From Methylobacterium sp. Leaf91 (GTDB lineage: Bacteria; Pseudomonadota; Alphaproteobacteria; Rhizobiales; Beijerinckiaceae), in contig NZ_LMMP01000010.1 of NCBI RefSeq assembly GCF_001422815.1, forward strand, positions 1 to 64,000: a stretch of 64,000 nt of DNA. The letters are read 5' to 3'. This document shows, piece by piece, positions 59,792 to 64,000 of the stretch. The position numbers were made by a program, and so were the translations under genes. The notes beneath the pieces are model-generated. The model did not search any database. It saw nothing but the letters and a program-made list of their open reading frames with translations, and had not been told where the DNA came from. How positions within the stretch are numbered: position 1 is the stretch's first letter; the number at the start of each line of letters is the position of its first letter.

Positions 59792-60709
59792 TTATCTCAG
59801 GTGGCCAAGTAGGGTCTGTCGGAGCGTCCCCCGTAGAACGATGTCGTAGAATACGGCGGCGGAAGGAGCGCTGCCGCGAAGTGCCTGCAAAAGGCAAATT
59901 AGGTTGCTCATGCCCTTGCTTTCGAGCGCAGCGATGAAGGCACTGACGCCGTCTACTAAATCTCCGCCAATCAGACGGTTGCCGCCTTCATGCAAGGCGT
60001 TCGCCCAGACGGCAGCAATCTCTAAGCGAATATTGTCCAGGTCTTCGGCGATCGTGTTCCGCGGATGCACACGATACTGAATATGCTTAAAACCGCGGTC
60101 AACGGCAACGCGCCCCCGGGTGAAGGCTGTCATCAGGAAGTCCAGATCGTGGCAATAGCGAAGGTCGCGGAAGGATCCTGCCCGGCGCCAGAATGATTTT
60201 GCGATCACCATATTGGACGTTGTCGCCACCCAGTTCTCGTGGAGAAGCGACAATTGTGGCAATGCATGGGCATCCCGGGCGGCAAGTGCGCGTCTCATCC
60301 AATCCGCGGCAACTCCGTGATCTTGGACTCGGTTCTTCTCATCGATGATGTCCGCCTCTCCCACGATCACATCGAGAGTAGGATCCTGTATCATCAAAGC
60401 TCGACAGCGGGCCAACTTGGCGGGATTGAAGACATCGTCTGAGTTCAATACGGCAATATAATCGCAACTTGCGATGTCAAACAGCTTATTAATCGTAGCA
60501 TGCGCACCTATATTCGCTTGCGCAATCGCTCGCCCGCGTGGGAAGTTCCGCATTGCCTTTCGAGCAACCTCAAGCCCCCCATCTGATGAACCGTCATCGA
60601 GAAGAATGACCTCATCGGCAGGCGATGTCTGTCGTGCTACACTGTCCAGTGCCGTCTCGATATATTTCTCGTGATTATACAGCGGTATGATGACAGAAAT
60701 TCGAGCCAT
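59792..60709 (-). CDS. family 2 glycosyltransferase
   Basis: A 305-residue GT-A enzyme. SVIIPLYNHEKYIETALDSVARQTSPADEVILLDDGSSDG is the standard N-terminal half-domain, given here in overlapping pieces SVIIPLYNHEKYIETALDS and EVILLDDGSSDG. YIAVLNSDDVFNPAKLARC holds the DXD-like motif. The acceptor region includes FRDLRYCHDLDFLMTAF. It starts with one-base overlap (TAATG) with the preceding fusion gene and ends 5 bases before the next, so all three are co-translated. Sugar specificity is not readable. Confidence 0.9.
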   Translation of the reverse strand: MARISVIIPLYNHEKYIETALDSVARQTSPADEVILLDDGSSDGGLEVARKAMRNFPRGRAIAQANIGAHATINKLFDIASCDYIAVLNSDDVFNPAKLARCRALMIQDPTLDVIVGEADIIDEKNRVQDHGVAADWMRRALAARDAHALPQLSLLHENWVATTSNMVIAKSFWRRAGSFRDLRYCHDLDFLMTAFTRGRVAVDRGFKHIQYRVHPRNTIAEDLDNIRLEIAAVWANALHEGGNRLIGGDLVDGVSAFIAALESKGMSNLICLLQALRGSAPSAAVFYDIVLRGTLRQTLLGHLR

Positions 60710-62511
60710 TATTGAATATCCGTATCAAACAGAGGAAAGTATTGCGTCTTGTAACGCAGATCGCGAGTGCGCTCCTTAATCCGCCGGGCAGGATTTCCTC
60801 CGACGATCGTGTAGGGAGCGACGTCCCGCGTCACGACCGCGCCAGCAGCGACGACTGCTCCCTCTCCAATAGTGACACCTGGCAAGATCGTCGCTCGGGC
60901 ACCGATCCAGACATGATCTTCAATGGTCACCGCCCCCTCGACGCAGACGAAGTCCGGGTTCTGAGGGTCATGCGTCAGGGTTTGAATCAGCGTATAATGC
61001 GATACATTTACATTGTTGCCAATCTTCAACGTAACGCGACCGTCGAGATAGCAGAACCGGTTGATGACGGTGTTCGAACCGATTTGGATCTTGTAGCCGG
61101 TGACGAAACAGCCCGAGCAGATCGTCGACGCCGTCCCCATTCGGACGTGACAGAAGCGCCTCAGAAAAGCATGCCTAATCCTGTAGGGCATCCAGTTCAT
61201 AAACAAATGGTTTGCCAGCCAAAAGGATAAGGCTGGCTTGTAGCGATAGCGGGCGTCGCGGTAAATCCGGCGCAGCTTACGGTCGATACGCAGAGCTATG
61301 GACGATTTCCGCGTCACGAGTTTCGGCATTTCCGGGGGCGGAGCCGGAGCCGCCGCAACCACCTCGTCCATGATGGACTGATAGCGCGCGAGCACAGTGT
61401 CAAATCCATGCCTCTGGTGCAGCTTTGCGCGACCCCGCAAGCCAGCCATGCTCCACTGCTCGCGGTTGGCTGCAAAATCGAGCATGGCCTGCGCCAAAGG
61501 CTCAGCGAGACGATAGCTTTGTGGAGTGTAGGCGAGCCGGTCGAGCTCGGCGGATTCGAGCTTTAGGAAGTCGGGATATTCGGTCGGTAGAAGAATACCG
61601 GTGTCGTTGCGCTCTATTACCTCGCCGGCGCCACCAGTGTCGGTCAGAATCATCGGCTTTGCGTAATGCATCGCCTCGTTCATCGCGATGCTCCAGCCTT
61701 CGATGAAAGACGGAAGGAGAAAGGCATCGCTTATTCCCATCGGGTCTGCAATGTCCTCGAAGTACCCGGGCATCAAGATGTGTTTGTCGAGTCCCTCGCT
61801 CGCAAGGTAGCCCTTCAGCGCCTCCACATGTGGCGCGAAGATCTCGTTGCCTACGCACAACACTCGGATGTCACGACGCGTAGCAAGAACGCGCTTCATC
61901 GCGGCAGCGATCAGATAGTGACCCTTGTGCAGGTTGTAGGAGGCAGGATTCAGAAAGACGTAGTCGTCCTTTCCGATCCCGAGCGAGGACCGGTCTAGTT
62001 TACTCGCCCGGTCGAGGGGATAGCGGGCGAAGTCGAGACCGTTGGGCACCACGACCACTTTCTCAGGTGCCGCCCCGAGCTTGGCCTGGGCGTATTCTGC
62101 GGCTTTCGGGGATACCGCAATGTATTTCGATACATAGCGGTCCCCTGCGCGGAACGCTGCACATGCGGAATCTGGCAGAAATATATAGACGTTATGGATA
62201 AAGCAGACGATAGGCACGCCGCAAGCGGCAAGATATGGATACCCAACGTCGGAGAAATGCGCTTGCGCAATTGACGGCTTAAACTCGTCGATCAGGGCTG
62301 GATATGCCTCATTCACCCGATCCACGGGCAGTTGGCGAACCGTGACGCCTGCAGCCTGTGCCTCGCGGGCGATGCTCCCCAAGGGACCAGTGGTCACGAC
62401 CATGAGTTCGTTTCCATCGACTCTGCGGAGGCCGAGCGCGATGTCCAGAACAACTTTCTGAAGGCCACCTTTGTCGAAGGAGGGTACTTCCAGCAGAATT
62501 CGAGCCGTCAT
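60709..62511 (-). CDS. glycosyltransferase-hexapeptide acetyltransferase fusion protein
   Basis: A 600-residue two-domain enzyme. The N-terminal GT-B domain (about 1-380) has GGLQKVVLDIALGLRR, KVVVVPNGLDFARYPL, NPASYNLHKGHYLI and FIEGWSIAMNEAMHYAKPMILTDTGG, as in GT4 enzymes. The C-terminal part (about 430-590) is a left-handed beta-helix O-acetyltransferase with IEDHVWIGARATILPGVTIG, EGAVVAAGAVVTRDV and GGNPARRIKER. The protein could add a sugar and acetylate it. The ATG at 62511 (MTARILLEVPS) starts the GT fold; an in-frame start at 62556 is less likely. Confidence 0.88.
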   Translation of the reverse strand: MTARILLEVPSFDKGGLQKVVLDIALGLRRVDGNELMVVTTGPLGSIAREAQAAGVTVRQLPVDRVNEAYPALIDEFKPSIAQAHFSDVGYPYLAACGVPIVCFIHNVYIFLPDSACAAFRAGDRYVSKYIAVSPKAAEYAQAKLGAAPEKVVVVPNGLDFARYPLDRASKLDRSSLGIGKDDYVFLNPASYNLHKGHYLIAAAMKRVLATRRDIRVLCVGNEIFAPHVEALKGYLASEGLDKHILMPGYFEDIADPMGISDAFLLPSFIEGWSIAMNEAMHYAKPMILTDTGGAGEVIERNDTGILLPTEYPDFLKLESAELDRLAYTPQSYRLAEPLAQAMLDFAANREQWSMAGLRGRAKLHQRHGFDTVLARYQSIMDEVVAAAPAPPPEMPKLVTRKSSIALRIDRKLRRIYRDARYRYKPALSFWLANHLFMNWMPYRIRHAFLRRFCHVRMGTASTICSGCFVTGYKIQIGSNTVINRFCYLDGRVTLKIGNNVNVSHYTLIQTLTHDPQNPDFVCVEGAVTIEDHVWIGARATILPGVTIGEGAVVAAGAVVTRDVAPYTIVGGNPARRIKERTRDLRYKTQYFPLFDTDIQ

Positions 62512-62649
62512 TTTCGGGAGGTACCTTTGGGGACTTCGCCCTTTTTCTCTAAGCAATCAATTAAGTTGCACAAGCGGTTGCCTTGGAGATTCCAGCTGAA
62601 GTTGAAATCATCCACACAGCAGGAACGCTTCTGACAGAGCATGGGTCGC

Positions 62650-63405
62650 TCAGCCGGCCCCGTCCGCCGCATACGCCGCCAACACCTCGTCCGGCGCGCC
62701 TTCCATCATCAGCGTGCCGCCCTTCATCCAGAGCGTGCGGTTGCAGAAGCGCTTGATCGAGGCGTTGTCGTGGGAGGCGAGGAACATGATGCTGGCCTTC
62801 TGGATCATGCCGTGGAGCCGCTTCTCGGCGCGTTCCGCGAAAGCGGCGTCGCCGACGCCGATCACTTCGTCGAGGATCAGGATGTCGGGATGAACCGCCG
62901 TGCTGACCGCGAAGGCGAGCCGCAGCATCATGCCGCTGGAATAGGTACGGATCGGAAGGGACAGGAACTCGCCGAGTTGGCTGAACTCTTCCACGTCGGG
63001 CACAATCGCCTGCGCCTGCTTGTGGTTGAGCCCCAGCATGATGCTACGCATCTCGATATTATCGTAGCCTGAGGCATCCGTATCCATGCCCATGGACAGA
63101 TCGATCAGGGACGAGATGCGCCCCTCGATGGTGGCGGTCCCCGAGGTCGGCGGATAGACCCGGCTGAGCACCCGCAGGAGCGTCGTCTTGCCGGCGCCGT
63201 TGCCGCCGACGAGACCGATCCGGTCGCCATCGCGCGCTTCGAAGCTGACCGCGTTCAGCGCCTTCACCACCTGGACGCTGCTGTCGCGGTCGTTCTGCAG
63301 TCCTCCGCCGACAGTGCGACGCAGAATCTCGCTCTTCAGGGCACGGCCGCGCGAATTGTAGACGGCGAGCTCGACGCTCGCCTTGTCGAGGACGATATGA
63401 GCCAT
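62650..63405 (-). CDS. ABC-2 polysaccharide exporter ATP-binding protein (Wzt-like)
   Basis: A 251-residue ATPase. Walker A is GGNGAGKTTLLR, the signature is TYSSGMMLRLAFAVST, and Walker B is ILILDEVIGVGDAAF, the last being diagnostic of Wzt/KpsT/TagH exporters. There is no C-terminal carbohydrate-binding domain, unlike O9a-type Wzt. It is 7 bases downstream of the permease stop. Together they move a completed lipid-linked glycan across the inner membrane. GC content is high again here. Confidence 0.93.
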   Translation of the reverse strand: MAHIVLDKASVELAVYNSRGRALKSEILRRTVGGGLQNDRDSSVQVVKALNAVSFEARDGDRIGLVGGNGAGKTTLLRVLSRVYPPTSGTATIEGRISSLIDLSMGMDTDASGYDNIEMRSIMLGLNHKQAQAIVPDVEEFSQLGEFLSLPIRTYSSGMMLRLAFAVSTAVHPDILILDEVIGVGDAAFAERAEKRLHGMIQKASIMFLASHDNASIKRFCNRTLWMKGGTLMMEGAPDEVLAAYAADGAG

Positions 63406-63412
63406 CCTGCCC

Positions 63413-64000
63413 TCAGAGCCAGTACACGACGCGGTGCGAATATTTGCCCGAGAATGCCAGGGCGATCAGCCAGCCAATGACCAGCAGGCCGAGCAGGATG
63501 AGGTAGGACGTTGCACTCGGCAGATGGCCCAGCAGAGGCTCGCGCATCACGTCCAGCATGCTGGCAAAGGGGTTCAAAATGAGCACGGGATGGTCGACCC
63601 GCAATTGAGAAGGCTTGAACACGACCGGCGAGACGAAGAACGCGACTTGTACGACGCTCGCGACGATCTGCGGAATGTCGCGGAACCGCGCCGACAGGAT
63701 GGCCAGGAGGTAGCCAATCCAGGCCAGGTTGGCGAGCACGAGCAGCAGGCCGGGAACGAACAGCAGGATGTGCCAGTCGATCACCGTGCCGGTGACGAGG
63801 AACAGGACCGGCAAAATGATCAGGTTATGGGCGAAGATGAAGAGGTTCCGGGCCATCGTCCGCAACAGGTAGGTGAACCGCGGCAGCGCGACCTGCCGGA
63901 TGATGCTGTCGTTATCGGTAAAGCTCGAGCAGCTTTCGTTGATGGTCTGCGACATCAACCCCCAGAGCACGAGGCCTGTGCCGAGATGGGGCAGGTAATC
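63413..64000 (-). CDS. ABC-2 polysaccharide exporter permease (Wzm-like), partial
   Basis: The C-terminal 195 codons of an ABC-2 permease; the frame remains open to the right edge, so the N-terminal part is outside. The visible start DYLPHLGTGLVLWGLMSQTIN matches the Wzm/KpsM pattern LP-L--GL-LW---S--I. Four hydrophobic helices follow (NLIILPVLFLVTG, WHILLFVPGLLLVLANLAWIGYLLAIL, IVASVVQVAFFVSPVVF, YLILLGLLVIGWLIALAFSG). It pairs with the Wzt-like ATPase. Confidence 0.9.
   Translation of the reverse strand, partial: DYLPHLGTGLVLWGLMSQTINESCSSFTDNDSIIRQVALPRFTYLLRTMARNLFIFAHNLIILPVLFLVTGTVIDWHILLFVPGLLLVLANLAWIGYLLAILSARFRDIPQIVASVVQVAFFVSPVVFKPSQLRVDHPVLILNPFASMLDVMREPLLGHLPSATSYLILLGLLVIGWLIALAFSGKYSHRVVYWL

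Overview
The window reads as a chromosomal segment of a high-GC alphaproteobacterium, most likely Methylobacterium/Methylorubrum or a close Rhizobiales relative. This is inferred from gene content and style: a biliverdin-type phytochrome with a heme oxygenase, ACC deaminase with its Lrp-type regulator, an mdc malonate decarboxylase operon, a DUF2778 protein, small secreted proteins, and a promoter that matches the alphaproteobacterial general-stress sigma factor (EcfG) consensus. No rRNA, tRNA, transposase, prophage or CRISPR array was seen.

Layout. 1-266: start of a secreted, probably porin-like gene that leaves the window. 976-5745: a tightly packed operon of a DeoR regulator, an M20-type amidohydrolase, two paralogous choline/aminoglycoside-kinase-fold enzymes and an inositol-phosphatase-fold enzyme. 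It looks like a small catabolic pathway of unknown substrate. 5813-6739: an acetylpolyamine-amidohydrolase/HDAC-like enzyme. 7142-9978: bphP-bphO photoreceptor pair. 10013-11205: small hypothetical genes. 11219-17949 (minus): a complete oligopeptide-type ABC importer plus an M20 peptidase, with a LysR gene diverging from it. 19021-21995: acdS, divergent acdR and dsdA, three genes around amino-acid deamination. 22060-29591: assorted metabolic, copper-binding, envelope and small secreted proteins, several with stress-type promoter candidates.

29683-35765 (minus): mdcA-C-D-E-G-B-H, encoding all subunits and the prosthetic-group and malonyl-transfer functions of the biotin-independent malonate decarboxylase. 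A GntR repressor diverges from it and a GTATAC-centred palindrome lies between them. 36902-37891: S41 protease. 38044-44953: a metal-uptake region with two small Cys/His-rich membrane proteins, a PepSY membrane protein and two convergent TonB receptors sharing one terminator. 45429-54077: lytic transglycosylase, DUF4126 protein, then a plus-strand run of single-domain response regulator, AI-2E-type exporter, pentapeptide-repeat/channel fusion and a hybrid histidine kinase with two receiver domains.

54217-64000: a small membrane protein and an Rmf-like protein, then a surface-polysaccharide locus (glycosyltransferases, an RgpF-like protein, two multidomain fusion enzymes, and a Wzt/Wzm-type ABC exporter that runs off the right edge). 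The 57.1-62.6 kb part is visibly richer in A+T than its surroundings, which suggests an exchanged polysaccharide cassette next to a conserved exporter.
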